Origin: Hydnum rufescens UP504
Taxonomy: Eukaryota > Basidiomycota > Agaricomycetes > Cantharellales > Hydnaceae
Assembly: GCA_014904985.1 (NCBI GenBank)
Contig: MU128971.1
Span: forward strand, 17,785-81,784
DNA: 64,000 nucleotides
Direction: 5' to 3'
A model generated the notes under the pieces. That model was not told the DNA's origin and did no database searches. It saw only the letters and a program-made list of their open reading frames with translations. This document shows positions 23,451 to 38,379 of the stretch, one piece after another. The translations under genes and the position numbers were made by a program. How positions within the stretch are numbered: the first letter of the stretch is position 1; each line of letters starts with the position of its first letter.

Positions 23451-24162
23451 CCCGGAAAGGCTACAAGCGAGGTTTGTGTGGCTTATGGCAATAACAATAT
23501 CATCATTAAATAGAGCGGCGAGGGGAGATGAAGGGCGCCAACAAATCTATTCTGCCCACTTTCGTCACCTTTGTCTGTCGAGCGCACTTCTCGGAAGATG
23601 GATGCTTCCCAGAAGATATATTGTATATATTACTCAGGCTCCGGGTGGGTGTGTCCTAGTGACGGATGAGTGTGTCCTCATCCCCTGCGTCTCCAGGCCC
23701 ACGCTATAATCACCCTTATGTGTATGTGGGGAATTGAGAACAGACGCCAACGATATGAACGTCCTTGTGTGGGATGAGTGCCACATGGGGGGTTACGACT
23801 ATTTCGGGGGTGAACGGGTGGAGGGACATATTTCTGTCATCAAGAACGATCACCACCGCGCACGATTCTGAACTATGAATAATCAGCATTATGGACCTGA
23901 GATGGGGATGATTGTAATTACATGACAGAGAACTGTTGAAACAGTATATTACTATACTGCTACTTCTTTATTCCTCATGTACACGCTTTCGGATTTGTAT
24001 ATCGCTGCCTTAGCCCCGTGGAAGAAGGCGGGTGCAAAGGTTGAATTTTCTTCTTTTGATCCTAGTTTTTTTTTTTCCATTCAGTGCGTCCTCGTTGGCT
24101 TTTTTCTTCGAGGGTCATGGCTATAATAGCTCACAGTTCAATTTCTAACTAGGATGCATTCT

Positions 24163-24174
24163 CCCCCCCCCCCC
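24163..24174. repeat. C12 homopolymer
   Basis: A run of about twelve C. Its exact length is unreliable given the homopolymer errors inferred elsewhere. Confidence 0.8.
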
Positions 24175-26318
24175 TCCACCCACATCCCAAGGCGACAGAT
24201 ATATATAAGGGATTTAATTGCGATGAAATGCGATACGATGCGCCCCAATCATTCATACAGTAGGCCAGCTTTTGAAGCGCCGCCCGCCGATATCATACTA
24301 AGGGCCGGTCCCCTACTACAGCCCGCAGCCTGCTACGAAGATGCTCATCCTAGGGTCCAGGGACGACGTAATTCACATCTCGAAGTAATACAGCTCTCTT
24401 GCTCCGAGGACGAAGGTGCTGTTGCAGGCCACGGGGACTTTACGTAATCGCGATCGCATTTTCTTTTTCTCTTCTTTTTTTTTTGCCAAGCAAAAAAATT
24501 TATTTCCGCCCATTGCACTGCCTCACTGGACTGCTTGCTGCCACAGAACGACTGAGTTGTTCCCCCTATACTGGAAGGAGGCTGGGTAGAAGAGAGAGGG
24601 TCTTCATGACCGAGCCACACCGACGCATCTGTCATCACCATCTCAGGTACCGATGAGCCCCACCTTCCTCTCGTCCTCGGCAGCCTTGTATTACCCTGCC
24701 AGTAACGATGGCACCAACAGCAACCGCCATCTCACCTCCTATCCTTAGTTCCTGCCTCAGTGCATCCATTTCAGGTGTACTAGACATTTAATCCTTCCTG
24801 CATGCCTGCCGTAGCTATTGGCTATTGTGCCTGTAGAATCTACTACATCTCTGAGAACCAGGCCAGTCCCGCCGTCCAAATGCGCAGGACGCACTGTATA
24901 CCCCGCCGGAGACGTCGACTTTGGGCCAGCCGCACCGGACGTACAGTACGTCCCCATAGTATACGTAGGCAGGTCCCCTGAAATCCGGTGGCACTCGTTG
25001 TCGTGTATCGTGTGTAGCGAAGAACACCCCCCCCGGCCCCCCTTAATTCTTGAGCGTGCTGCTGATGCTCCTCCTGCACGACTTGGAACTTCTCTTCCCC
25101 CATGATTCCCCCATGATATTGATATTATAAGGGGGGGAAGGTCCTGCGACGCTCTTCCAAGCTGGATTCGAGTGCGATCCAATTACAAAGTGCACTGTAC
25201 GTGTTATTCGTCAGTCCTTATTCTTGTTATGGGGAGGAAGGTTGGTCTGGTAGTGGCTTGGCACCCTCTTTACGTTCTCTTTCATCTTCTTCTTTTTTGA
25301 TAAATTATTAGGAACCCTGGAGATCGAGAATTGGTTTGACGTACGAAACGGGGGGACAAGTGTGCCATTGCCTGTCATCAGGGGAAACAAGTCGGTGATA
25401 TCGAATTCTAGTCAGTTTCCCTTCTCGTTTCTGCTGTAACTCTTGGCAAAAACAATAATAATTCACTGGGTACCCTGGAACTCTGGTGCGAAAATTCAGT
25501 ACGGCCATGATTTTTTTTTCAAATTAAAATTCTCGGGGACGCCGACTGTGGAAGTCAGTATTCCATCCCTGCGAGATGTGTCCTGGAGGCGACTCAGTAG
25601 CTTGGTAGAGCTGCGAGCAGACTATTATACAAGCGGAGTCGGTTGCTCTTTCTCATTCATTAGTATTGAGTTCTTTGGAGGGTGGGTTCTTTCTGCCGAC
25701 AGAGATGCATGTGTAAAGTCATACATCGATTACAGTGCAATCCTTTACGAAATTGGACGGTCTCAATCCTTGATGCGGTTTCTCGCCGCAGATGGCCCCC
25801 TCCATCTTGCCTAAGTGCACCATTGGCTACCCTGCGCAAATCGTCCGAGTCACTCCCACAGGGGGGAGCATGCAACGTAGGACTAGACAAGTACTCTGTG
25901 TCGGACTCTCTCCCCCCAGCTAGACTGGGCTGAATCAAGTTCTTTCTAATTCTTGCTTACCGTCTACATCTCGTTTCCGTCCATTCCTATCTCATCAGCA
26001 GCCACCGCTCTGCTTTCTCTTATGATCAGGTACTGTTTCGATCACTTGCTTGTGGCGCTACATAGTCGTCGTCGAATCGTTGGGAACATTCTCGCTTTCT
26101 TTTGTTCTTTGGCTCTCTGGTTCTCTTTCCGGAAATTTGAGCTCGGACGGCCCCCGACAGGCTTTGATTACTGAATTCATCCTCGTCCGTGATCGACGGA
26201 AAGACAGGTGGATCATTCAATCAGAATACCCTCACCAGCTACTACTGTGAATGGTGGCCAGAAAACAGTGGGGAATCCGGTGATGTACCATTAATAGCTG
26301 AACGACACACTGCCCCTC

Positions 26319-27765
26319 TCACGTCGCCTTCGCCTCCGGCGTCACAGTGGAGACAACAGGTGCCGTGACCACCAAGATACTCTCCTGGACTCTCCATTCG
26401 GCTTTTACGCGCTCCACATCGAGTCCTGTGGAGGTAGAGTAGGGGATGCGGACTTGCCGTTTCTGGATTCAGAAGAGGGATCGAGGATAGGAACATCTAA
26501 CACGCTATATGAAGGTGGACACGACAGGATGAGTCTGTTTCGCTCGATGTCTAGCGTTGTGTTTGCATGATCGGGGCGCTTCTGTTGTTTGGGGTTTCAA
26601 AGAAAGAAAAGCGATAGAAGTTGTGGGCGAGTTGGTAATTGAAGACATCTGAGAGACGCAAGCCACGTACCATTAAGGGTAATTGGACTGTGATCCGCGC
26701 TACCCTCGATCCGGGCCCTTTGTTCTCGATCTCGATTGCCCACGTCGGGACGAGTGGGGTTTGTTTTGTGTTGGATGGTGCCGCAGGGGGTTTGGCTGAG
26801 GAAGTGGATGTCTTAAGGGCTATCCCTGTTGCGGACGAGGATGCTTGGGCGGACGAAGGTGGTGGGATGGAAGCAAGGACGTTTGAAGTGCGTGTCGAGA
26901 TCTCTTGAACGAGAGGCGTGCTAGAGGGTGAGGTGGACGCGGTCTCGGGAGACCAATATGCAGGGATTAGAACCGAGCGCGACTCGAGTGCACCCTTGGA
27001 TTTTATGTTGGGAGTCGCGATTTCTGGCAAATAGAACTCGAATGAATCGGACATTACGGAGACGCGTTGATCAGAAAGGGGATATTCACCTCGCCCCAGC
27101 ACTAGTCCACTTTTCTCTCGACGCGCTCGAGAGGCGATCTCTGCATGTTCAGTCTTACATTAGTCAGTAGATGGATCATGCCAAGGCGAGGAGCAGACCT
27201 GTAATGAACGTCTTGAAATCCGCATCTGATGTAATGCGTGCTCGGATGCTCGGATTAAAAATGGTGTCAAAGACGAGAGAGGACTTTCCGGCTGGGACCC
27301 GTTATCGAGGGGACGATTAGTAGGATCGCCTAACAGAGTCGAGGTACCAAGGGAATGAGGTACTTACCCTTATCTGTCACTTCACGGCCATCACTAACAA
27401 TCACGGGAACGAAGTACAGCATTTATGTCCTCGCCTATCATGGCCTTGCGGATGTCAGTTTCGCTAGATTTTGGTGGCGGTGGTACCCCATCGTCAAAAG
27501 CGACATTCAGGAAGATTTTGAAACCTTCGTCAAGTGGGGTTGATTTGAGAACGTGTTCTGATGGTTCAAGGGTGGTGTTGGAGGTTGGAGTCGACTGTGG
27601 TGGCAATGATTTGGGGGTGTATATGCCTGGCTCCTCGTTAGTTGTTTTAACGACGAATCCTGCAGCAGGGTTGAGGATTACTCGTCTCGTGCGAGAACTT
27701 TGATAATGGATTGGATCAGAATTACCGGGCTCTTGGACACAGTCTGAGGAAGTGTCCTACTTCAT
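26319..27765 (-). CDS. PIH1: PIH1-domain protein (R2TP complex subunit)
   Basis: PIH1/Nop17 works with Tah1 and the Rvb1/2 ATPases in Hsp90-linked assembly of snoRNPs and other complexes. Exons: 27765-27761, 27697-27368, 27291-27199, 27140-26671 and 26581-26319. The PIH1 domain reads ILNPAAGFVVKTT, GFKIFLNVAFDDGVPPPP, YFVPVIVSDGREVTDK and KSSLVFDTIFNPS. The C-terminal CS-like part reads RITVQLPLMKRP, TTLDIERNRLIL and DVERVKAEWRVQESILVV. A 63 bp first intron starting after ATGAA removes an in-frame TAG; it is inferred because it gives a normal start. Two shifts are needed: one extra base at about 27418 and one lost base in the G run at 26442-26445. Divergent from the DAHP synthase gene, 261 bp between ATGs. 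Confidence 0.85.
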
Positions 27766-28026
27766 TGAGGACTAATCGCAATTGGCTTCTGTGACTATAC
27801 CGTCGGTGATAAGCTCGCCGCCGCGAGTGATGACATAATCAGCGTCGATGGAGAAATGGGCACAGCCACAGTCATTCGATCCCACCGATGTGGCCATAAA
27901 CAGGCATTATTGGAAACTCTCTGACTGGCTACTAGAGCCATATTAGGATTATAATGAATAATACTACTAATGGTCGTAGATCACAACGTGTCGGCAAGTT
28001 CCATCTTCGCAAACTACAATCGAGTC
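27766..28026. promoter_or_regulatory. Divergent promoter, PIH1 and DAHP synthase
   Basis: 261 bp between the two start codons. No specific binding site (for example a clear TGACTC Gcn4-type motif) was identified. The promoter call is by position only. Confidence 0.4.
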
Positions 28027-29727
<1,701 letters not shown>

Positions 29728-30161
29728 TTGCCTTTCGAATCGTCTTCCCCGTCAATTCGCTTCGTGTTTAGAGCCTCGATACGATGCAGGGAATTCCCGT
29801 TTCTCTTAAAAAATAAAATTAGACCTTGAATAGGCGCTCATGGATTAGAACTTGGTCGTGACAATGGCACACCAAATTCATCAGGATAGCTGAAGGCAGA
29901 GAGTAGATACTCCTCCGAACGCGAAAGTATGGGAAATTAAAGTCAGCTCAGTGGGTGAGTCGATAAGACCTGTTCCCGGAAACTCTATTACTGTAAGCTG
30001 CACACTTCAGGTGTCTTCGATACCACCCTGGTGTGTGTTACAACCTATCCGTCTTATTTTCATTTTCCTCAAAATAGTATTCGTAATAATTATACAAGAT
30101 CGCCTCTGCAGTAGCTTATGACAAAAGTACAGCTGATCATGTCCGGTTACGCAACATTCCT
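29728..30161. other. Convergent 3' region, DAHP synthase and APC1
   Basis: 434 bp between two stop codons. AT-rich stretches may hold polyadenylation signals; no gene was seen. Confidence 0.45.
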
Positions 30162-33100
30162 TCAACACGTCCAGAAGTCTAAGACCTCCCGTACAGATTG
30201 AAGAGCCCAAGGCGTAGTACGTGGACCAGCAAGGGACATAGCGGTCTTTTGGATCACAAGGGTCAGACCTGTCCGTAGGGTTTCCGGTTCGAGGATCTCA
30301 GCTCTAGCGGCACCAGAGCTGCTCGCATCGGCATCACCAGAGCTGGTATCCATACCCCCAACTATATTTGTACGATAGGTGCCCAGGCTGTCGTTCGCTA
30401 GCATTCGTAATGCGGCAAGAGTCTGTGCGGAGGGCACTCTTTCATGGAGCAGGAAAAAGGCCAGCTGTCGTTTTCGCATGCGGAGAATCGACGCGTCTTG
30501 CTCAACATCTATCCCAGGGGATGAACTTGCGACAGCGGCTGCTAGATCTTCGCCACGTGCATAAGCCCGGTAGCACGCGACAAACCCAGCATCCAGTCGA
30601 AGTGCATTAGTCTCCATCGACAGCATTGCGATACTTCCTTGCAGTGCAGCGACTCGCATAAGAGGTTGCCGTTGCACACCTTCAACCAGCCCCCCATGTA
30701 ACCTGAACAGTAATGCATAGAATTCATTCGCGAGGTGGATGTCCCTGATGCCGAGGGCACCCAGCGGAGCATGTTGTGGTCGAGTGACTCGCGCATGGTA
30801 TAATGCTAGCAGGGAGGGAAGAATCTGTGGTTTGTCTCCTGAAAGGACATCGAGAAGGCACTGTTGTGCATATGCTAGAGTCATGGCTTCGGATGCATGT
30901 CTTCCTGGGAGTCGACAGAATCTATCTGCAAATGCGAGAAGCTGGGCGTCGTTTGTGCTGTGAGGAGTGAAATGCCGCATATCACTGAAAGATTTTGGAA
31001 GCCATGGGCTGAATGGATTGTTGGTGGCCGAAGCCGTGGCAGCAGCGGAGACTTGGAGGGGGAAGTCAAGTATTGACGGATCGCCAATTGGTGTACCATT
31101 CCATATAGATAAACTCTGGAATCCCATTGGGTCATTGGCATAAGCTAGGAAGCCGGTGCGTCGCTTGACGTAGATGGTCTGGCTTCTCAGCAGACTGTCT
31201 CGATTCCGCGGATTGTTTGCGATGTTGAGCACGAAGGGCCAGTAGCGTGGGCTGTCAACCTTGAGGGAGACGAATCGATTGAAATCAGGTAACAGTGTTG
31301 GGCACACGAAATGATGCGTCCTAACAGGGTCATCAGGGCCCTCGCTTATTTTGATCTTGATAGGGATCCGAGCAATCTCATTTGTGTCCGCGTCACGGGC
31401 AATGAGGCAGCGAGGCTCAACTGCAAGGACCCAGAGGTGTCGAAACGCTTGAAGAAGGCCTCTGGTTTCGTTCGAATGCAGGGGAAAGCGAGGGTATAAA
31501 GCCGCGACGAGGCAGGCAACAGCGGCATTTGAGGTCCCTAACGTGTAGCGACCACCACCAAGGAACAAAAAACCCAGTGCCATGTGAGTTGCAATGTGCG
31601 CGCCATATTTGAATTGTGGGCCAAACAGGCCGTGGCGAACTCGGAAGCGTTGCATGCACACTACATCGCCGGTGCCCGCCATCACTATTCCAAGTGCAAG
31701 ATCTACCATGTTGATGGCTTCCCGGATGGCGGAGCGACGCAATTGAAGATCGAATGTTTGACCTGATGTGTGATAGGGAAACTCAGCACCGTGCGTTAAC
31801 CACAACAAAAAGCTGCTTACCGGAAGGTTGACGACGTAGATTCTCCAATAATTTATCATGGAAGTGGATCAGAACATGATTCGCCGCGGTTGTCGCAGTT
31901 CCTGCGTATTTGAGCCCAATAGCTAGGCACGCCCCAGATAGAATATTGAAAAAAGCATACTCATAGAGGTCCTTGACGCCCTCTTGGAGTTGTTTTTTTG
32001 TCATATCCTTAGGAGCCCGCTGTGCCTGGCTAAGAACCCATTGCACACTCGGGGTGATATCATCCCACATAACCAACGATCTACCAAGCGCGCGGAGAAG
32101 TAACAAATTAGGCTGGATATCTCGAAGGCCAGCAGGGTCTGGCGGGAGTGCAAATGTGCCAGCGATGTCAGCCCGATTCGTCTTGAGATACATCAAAGCC
32201 AATGCTATAGTCGCAGCCGGGGACACAAAATTTAGATTTATGGATGTGGGCGCGCCTTGGGTTTTATGAGTCTTGGTTAATTCTACAGGCTCTTTACCTG
32301 CGATGAATGCACGAAGCTTGGTCACGTTGATGACATCCGATGGAGTGTTAGCCTTCGAGCCTAGCCCACACATGATCATACCGAACGCAAGGGCCGCAGT
32401 GATCGTATATGCCTCTTTATGCTCATTACTAATCTCAGGACCTCCGACTTGCTGTGACGCACTCATTTCTTCTAGGGCGACTTCAGCCATGCTTCGATCC
32501 GCCGTGCCGAGATACAAAAGTCCGAGTCCCATCAACGAGGCCGACTGAGCGCCTAAGGGTATTCCGAGCTCAGCCGAATCCGGAGGCAGGAGAGGCCTCA
32601 TGTGAATCGTCAGAAGCCGAGTTATGTCTGGATCCGCGGAACCAATGTGAGCCGCGCCAAGACCGAGCAAAACCGCGATTGAGGTGGGCTCATGCTTCGG
32701 TACTAGGTATCGATACCCATGCCAATTCCACATGTTACGCAAGTGACCAGTGAGCCCTAGCCCTAATAGATACCCAGCGTGTTCAGCGTTGAGGTCATGA
32801 GGTTTATTAAAAGCGATCCATGAACTGTCAATGCCTTGGGCAGATGGGTTCAAACGAAGGGCGGCTGCTACGCCGTTGTGGAATTCGGCCCATTGTTTGG
32901 CTTCTGGGTGAATTTTGGTAGGGTCTGGCGGATATGTGACGTTGTGTGGGACAAATTTGACATCTAGCTTAAGTTCAGGCACGATGTATTCGTCGCGAGT
33001 AAGCCTCGAAATCGAACCAAACGTGTAAATCGCACGTCCAAACGAAAGGGCGAATGTTCGTTCGACAATGTGATGCACCGTCGCTGCTAGTTCTTTAGTG

Positions 33101-36100
33101 AGGTCATGCTCGCTAGTAGGAAATTAGGTAAGCATATCAATGGAGACGTGCGGGATTGCGTGCCATACTTAAGGTCCGGCCTTTCGGGGATCTTGACAGT
33201 TTGGACTTTGGACGAGTCCAAGATTGCATCGACCTCAGCTAATCGTTGATCTTCTGAGAAACGGATACCGGCGAAGTCGAGACGATTTGGATCGAGTTCC
33301 CTGCTGCTGATATGTCGAATGGTGGCCATCATGCGAGATTGTTCGCAAATAGTGTCTATTGCTTCTGGTGCAGGTTCCCTCTCCTAATGTTGGCGACTGT
33401 CACCAGGAGCATGCAGTCGACGCAACTCATGCATCGTACCTGATTTGATCTCAACTGATAAGCATCTCCGGATGAAAATATCTCGGAGGAGGCACCGCTG
33501 ATCATTTTCGCGATGTCGTTCCGTCCAATGAGTATGTAAGCCTCACGATCCCAGTCGGCAGCCGGGTTGTTCTGACAGGTTCGGAGCGCCTCTCGCAGTG
33601 GTGCGGCGATGCCAAAGGGAAGGCGGTCAATATCATCTACGGTCACATGCCGTTCAATCATTACTGATACCGCTTTATAAGCCCTTTCCCTAGTCGTAGA
33701 AGGATCCAGGATGGAATTATCCTTCAGAGCCGCATAAACGGGAAGAAGATGCTCAGTGAGAGGCAGAGGGGTGAGCGATCCATATTCCAGTGACGGCGTG
33801 AGGTTGTATAAGCGAGGGATTGAAGAAAGACGTGGGTATACTTGGGAGTTGGTGGCCGCACCAAGTGAGGAGTACAAAAATCCAGCCAGATCTGGGGGTG
33901 CAATAGGGCTCAAGATATTTACTGTTTAGAAAATTTTAGAACCCAGACTGAGCTCATCGAGGTGGATCAAACGCACTGGAAGCAGAGAGATTCCAAGAAG
34001 TGGTGGCGTCTGGGTATATTCGCAGCCAGTAATCTGCCCAGTCCGCACCTACCGATACCGCCAAGTCTACGAGAAGAGGTATCAACATTGGAAGGGCATG
34101 CTGTTGCGTATTATCCACTTTCAGTTCTTCCCCTAATAGGTGGAGGCCATGTAGAACGGCGGCCTTCTCGGGATGATTACTCCCAGCCCATGATGTTGGT
34201 AGAAGATTAGGAGAAGGGAGATGAAGGTGCCGCAATGCGATGTCATTTGAAAGGCGATTATGAATCTCATGGATACCCATTAGAGACCAAGCATCCAACC
34301 CTTCATTGACATCCGAGCGAATACCCACTTCCTCTGCCTTCAGAGCATCCAACACGGCTGCTGAAAAGCATTGAAACTCTTCACCACTGTTCCCGCATCT
34401 CCCGAATTCCGACCATCGACGTAGATATCCCAATCTGATCTTCCAGAGGAGGGGCGAGGAACACGCGTGTGATAAGGTGATAAAGGAGGACTGAACGAGT
34501 ATGCTGTGCGGGGTGAGATCAGTAGATATACGGACGGTTGTATTGTCGGAATAGACCACAGTGACAGATGATCGGATTGAGTCCATGAGTCGAACTGCTC
34601 TTCTGGAACCACTTCCATTCTGGAACACGATGCGATCGTCACGTACAGTCATCTGGGGAGCTTCGTCTCTATTCGACTCCACCTGAACATCGACAGTGCC
34701 GCCAGGACAGAGAAGAAACATGGATCCATCGGGTCGTAAGCACAAAAGATCTTTCAAGCCATCGCTATCGGAACCAGATCGAATGGCTTGTACGGGGACG
34801 GTGCAGACGGCAGGGACCGATTGAATATACGTCGCCGCCAATCTGTCCTCCTTGGGTTCAAGGCGGAGAATGTGGACAGTCGGGTGTGGAGAGGAAACGG
34901 CAACAGCGATACACGCATGAGTCAAGCGCGTGTCGAACATCGAAATTGATATTGCATCAGGATTCATGCAACTGTAAAAGAAACTTCAATGCCAAATGCA
35001 GGAGAAAACTGCGATAGACTCGTACTCGGGAGTTTCGACTGGACATTCCCAGATCTTCTCAACGAATATCTCGCCTTTAATCTTCCTGTTATTGGCGTAC
35101 GTCGTGGGTCCATCGGTCGGAATAGGTTTGACCTTCGCTCGTCCTGTCTCCTTTACAGTGCCGAACTCATCTGCACCGGTCCCACCAATCGCCATACGAT
35201 CCAGGGTCATACTAAGATCATTTCGAGAATGTGAAGACCGTCGACGGGTGGGCGCTTCGAGATGCGATTCTGAGGCGCGAAGGAGATCATCGAGTTCAGT
35301 ATTAGGTGCCTTCCCCGCTGTGTTTGCAGGAAACTCAATAGAGCCAATGAGGTCGTGGATTCGCTTCTCTTTGTTTTCGGCAGTGGTCATAGATTCCACC
35401 CCGGGTTCGAAAGGATACTTCTTCGGGTTTGCATTCTGCCGCAGAGGTCCGGGTCGGTCGTTCCGTTTCACATACACGTATCGGAAGATTTTGAGCGTCA
35501 TTTCTCGTGGATCAAGAGTGACGAGAATGCGATCCGGACTGGTCGGACTGACCATACTGTTTGGAGAGACATATAGGATTTTATCATGCCATTTTACCAG
35601 AGGGATGGGGCTTGTATCCCGATTTATTCGTGGATGAGGACCTGGTAAAGGTCGTCCAGGTTTCGCGCACTGAAATCCTCCGATTATCTCAGATGCAAAG
35701 ACAATTGCACGTAGTTCGTCGAAAGGGCTTGTGAGAGAGTAAAGAGAAGGCATCATGGGCATTCCCCGACTGCGCGCTTCTGCTTCGTCGGCATCCGTGA
35801 GAGCGGCTTGTAGAAGGATTCCGACAGGCAGAATCTCCCAAACTCGGTAGATGGTGAAGGGTATGTTGAGGGTAAATTCAAGGCCATCAAGGGAATAGAT
35901 GTGTCCAATATCACGCAGGAATATACAAATAACACGCATGTGGTTTGGATGCATCTCGTCCACCGTGCTCGAAACCCCAGACAACGGATTTGTGTACGAT
36001 AGATGCGTGAACGGTCCAAATGCGGAGGGACTTGACTGCCCTGAGCGCACTATTTTTGGCGGAACTTTGATGGTAGGGAGACGACGGCTTGAAGATCGTG

Positions 36101-36437
36101 GGCTGTCCGGACTCATTTTAGATCCCTCGAGCCAAGCGAAGCACGCGGCAGTAACCCCTTGTCTCTCGTCTTCAAAATCCCATCTGCGTTTCTGAACGCC
36201 ACCGACACTCCATACAACTGTGTTTGCATGCCAATAGAGCTCATTTTCACCTTCAGAGTTGGTAGAGGCATTAGTGAAAACGCGATGTTCTTGGTCTGGA
36301 GGTTGGACCAGAGCGCGTAGTGTTCTCAGCAGATCAGATTCACCGGGGTTTAGGGGGTCATCCCTGGTTGTGTTCGAGACGTAGATGGAGCCAGGCGAGT
36401 GAAGAGGCCTCAAGGTCGGGAGTGACACCACAACCAT
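30162..36437 (-). CDS. APC1: Anaphase-promoting complex subunit 1
   Basis: The largest scaffold of the APC/C ubiquitin ligase, holding the platform and combined cage in mitosis. Exons: 36437-35026, 34971-33977, 33921-33440, about 33366-33169, 33112-31821 and 31762-30162, giving roughly 1,990 residues. The first two exons match the APC1 N-terminal propeller region. The repeats of the PC domain are clear: GYLLGLGLTGHL, EPTSIAVLLGLGAAHIGS, ITRLLTIHMRPLLPP, GAQSASLMGLGLLYLGTA, then NMVDLALGIVMAGTGD. The typical FAGIRFSEDQRLAEV block precedes it. The exon 3/4 junction is not in frame as written; one extra G after the acceptor at about 33366 would fix it. The start at 36437 (MVVVSLPTLRPLHS) is the first ATG clear of the divergent gene. 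The C-terminus at 30162 is a clean stop. Confidence 0.92.
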
Positions 36438-36506
36438 CGCGTGATTCGCATCGGTTATTGCCGAACTCGTGTGTTTGGGGCTGCAAGATAAATACCTTAG
36501 AGATCC
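36438..36506. promoter_or_regulatory. 69 bp gap between divergent APC1 and TAF8-like starts
   Basis: Only 69 bp separate the two chosen ATGs, so 5' UTRs probably overlap the neighbouring transcription unit. A TAAATA box-like element lies near 36489. The spacing depends on the APC1 start choice. Confidence 0.5.
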
Positions 36507-38088
36507 ATGTCCTCTCAGGCGTTCGTGGAGATGCACCTTCGCAGACTTGTTCGACAGGTAGTACACGCGAACAATTTTACCAAGGCATCTTCCAAAGCGC
36601 TCGACATCGTCGTTCACCTTCTCGGGCACTACCTTGAACTGCTTGCTGCAAAATGTGCTTTGTTTGCTCAACATACCGGAAGAGACGGTGTGAATATCCA
36701 CGATGCCCTAATGGCGCTTGAAGAATCTGGGATGGACGTGGAAGATATCATGGGGTGGTGTGGGCGAGATGGCGTCGAACTCTCGAAATTTGGGCCGGGG
36801 TCACTACGGGAGGGGTTCGAGCAGTTTTCTGGTGGGTACACTAATTCTTTGGACAATTGTGCAACATATTCTAAGTTACTCCCTTTCAGCGATCCTTACT
36901 GAGGGTGCGAAAATGGATAAGACAGATGCAGTACTCTTGACATACCAGCGTTTACCAAGTCCACCGCCAAATTCACTATATGGGGAGTTAGAAAACGATA
37001 ATTATGAGGAGTCCGTATCCTCTCCGTCACAATCAACTCACATAAATGGCGCGATGTCTTCCCCAGTTCTTCCTCTTTCACCTGTCTCCAACCCTGCTCA
37101 GATAGCTCCCATACCACCAAGAGAAAGGAAGAGACGCCGCCCGTCGGACTGGGCATCCATTCCCCCAGAGCATGTCCCAATATTCCTTCCTCCATTTCCT
37201 GGACACGAAGCGCCTCAATCCCCCGAACCTATTCAAGCCGAAGATACACATATGCATTATTTCAAAGTACTTCCACCTACAAGTGATTCCCCCCCTTTGG
37301 GGGCCCCGCTGCCTTCCCCCCCACCGTTGCCACCTCCAGCACCACCTGTGCCTCTTTCTGTTGCATCCTACCTAGAAGAAGTCCCTTATGAGACTTCTAC
37401 TTTGTCTACTACACCAGATCACATGCCCCGTCCGCCAGATCGTCTCCCTGAACCTGAGCAGCCTTCAGCACATCCATATCTGCTTGTAGCAATGCAAACT
37501 GCCCACGATCATTCCAATGCTGGAAATGCCAATCCCGGTCGTCTGGCGATCTCCACAGCGCTCTCCATTATGGCAGCCCCACGTTATTCTGCCTCAGATG
37601 CTCTCTTTTCGGTGTCCATCCCTCCACCACCTCGCACCTTGGCTCCTTCCCCTTCGTACGCGACACCATTGAATCCAGACGTCATGCCCAATCCCTCATT
37701 CCCTCCCACACCCTCACGCTCTATTCAATCCCCTCTTGTGCCAATGACGATCCTTCCTCAATATTTACAACCACATCTCCAGACCCTGTCAGAACGAATA
37801 GTAAAGCAAGGCGTACATGACCGGTCCACACGAGTCGCTCCTCCTCCTCCCTTCGTAGATAACGGCCAGCCACGACTCCATGGCCGACCTGTTCGTGCAC
37901 CCTGGAATGCTTCGCCGGGTGTACTGGTTCACCCTGATAAACCACCAGTTTTGGCCGACGCACTGCTGTATACCACGTGGGACTATCCACAGAAGAACTT
38001 TGAGGAACGGTTGAAGAAGAAAAGCACCAATGCCACCGCAGGATTGACAAGTACGGGAAATGTTGCAGAAGGCGCAGGATTACTATAA
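36507..38088 (+). CDS. TAF8: TAF8-like TFIID subunit (bromodomain-associated histone fold)
   Basis: Two exons, 36507-36831 and 36890-38088. Residues about 8-100 form a bromodomain-associated (BTP) histone fold: LRRLVRQVVHANNFTKASSK, then DIVVHLLGHYLELLAAKC, then HDALMALEESGMDVEDI. Further on, after a basic PPRERKRRRPSDW, comes IPPEHVPIFLPPFPG, matching the TAF8 C-terminal pattern of Pro/Phe before a disordered tail. TAF8 pairs with TAF10 in TFIID. TAF3, which has a similar fold, is a weaker alternative because no PHD finger is seen. The C-terminal half is Pro/Ser-rich. The frame is intact with no inferred shift. Confidence 0.82.
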
Positions 38089-38379
38089 TCGTCATTGTTG
38101 TTTGTGCATATTTACACCGAGATTACTTCAGCGCATTTTTCAATTCGCCAACCTGAGAGCTGTAAACAGAATCCGACCTCCCACCAAGGGAGGGGCTGGG
38201 GGTGATGGTTACTGGGCTAAGCTCTTGACCCAACCCGGAAATCACCAGGTTTTGCAATCACCTTCTCGGTCTTACTGCATTCGCCCGCTACTTTCTGATC
38301 GGCTGTCCAAGGTCCCTTCTGGTTCTTCGAGAGAGAGTTATCTCCGTTCTCTCCATCAGCATTACCACTTTATTTCTCC

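Larger units (their letters stand above)
20013..26318. other. 6.3 kb interval without a recognisable gene
   Basis: Lies between the 3' ends of the C2H2 gene (plus) and PIH1 (minus). All ORFs are under 150 codons, overlap on both strands and show no domain signature or convincing splice chain. It holds low-complexity tracts: GA-rich blocks near 20585-20632 and 20712-20735, T/A runs near 20217-20292, TTCCG-type short repeats at 21663-21700, an (AT)8 run and a C12 run. No B-box-containing tRNA was seen. It may hold non-coding transcripts or eroded elements; nothing positive can be stated. Confidence 0.55.

Noticed and set aside
24757..25182. Minus ORF of 141 codons in the gene-free interval
   Set aside because: Composition looks random, other frames are equally open, and there is no splice or domain evidence.
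34996..35637. Plus-strand ORF of 213 codons
   Set aside because: Antisense to the APC1 N-terminal exon; no motif.
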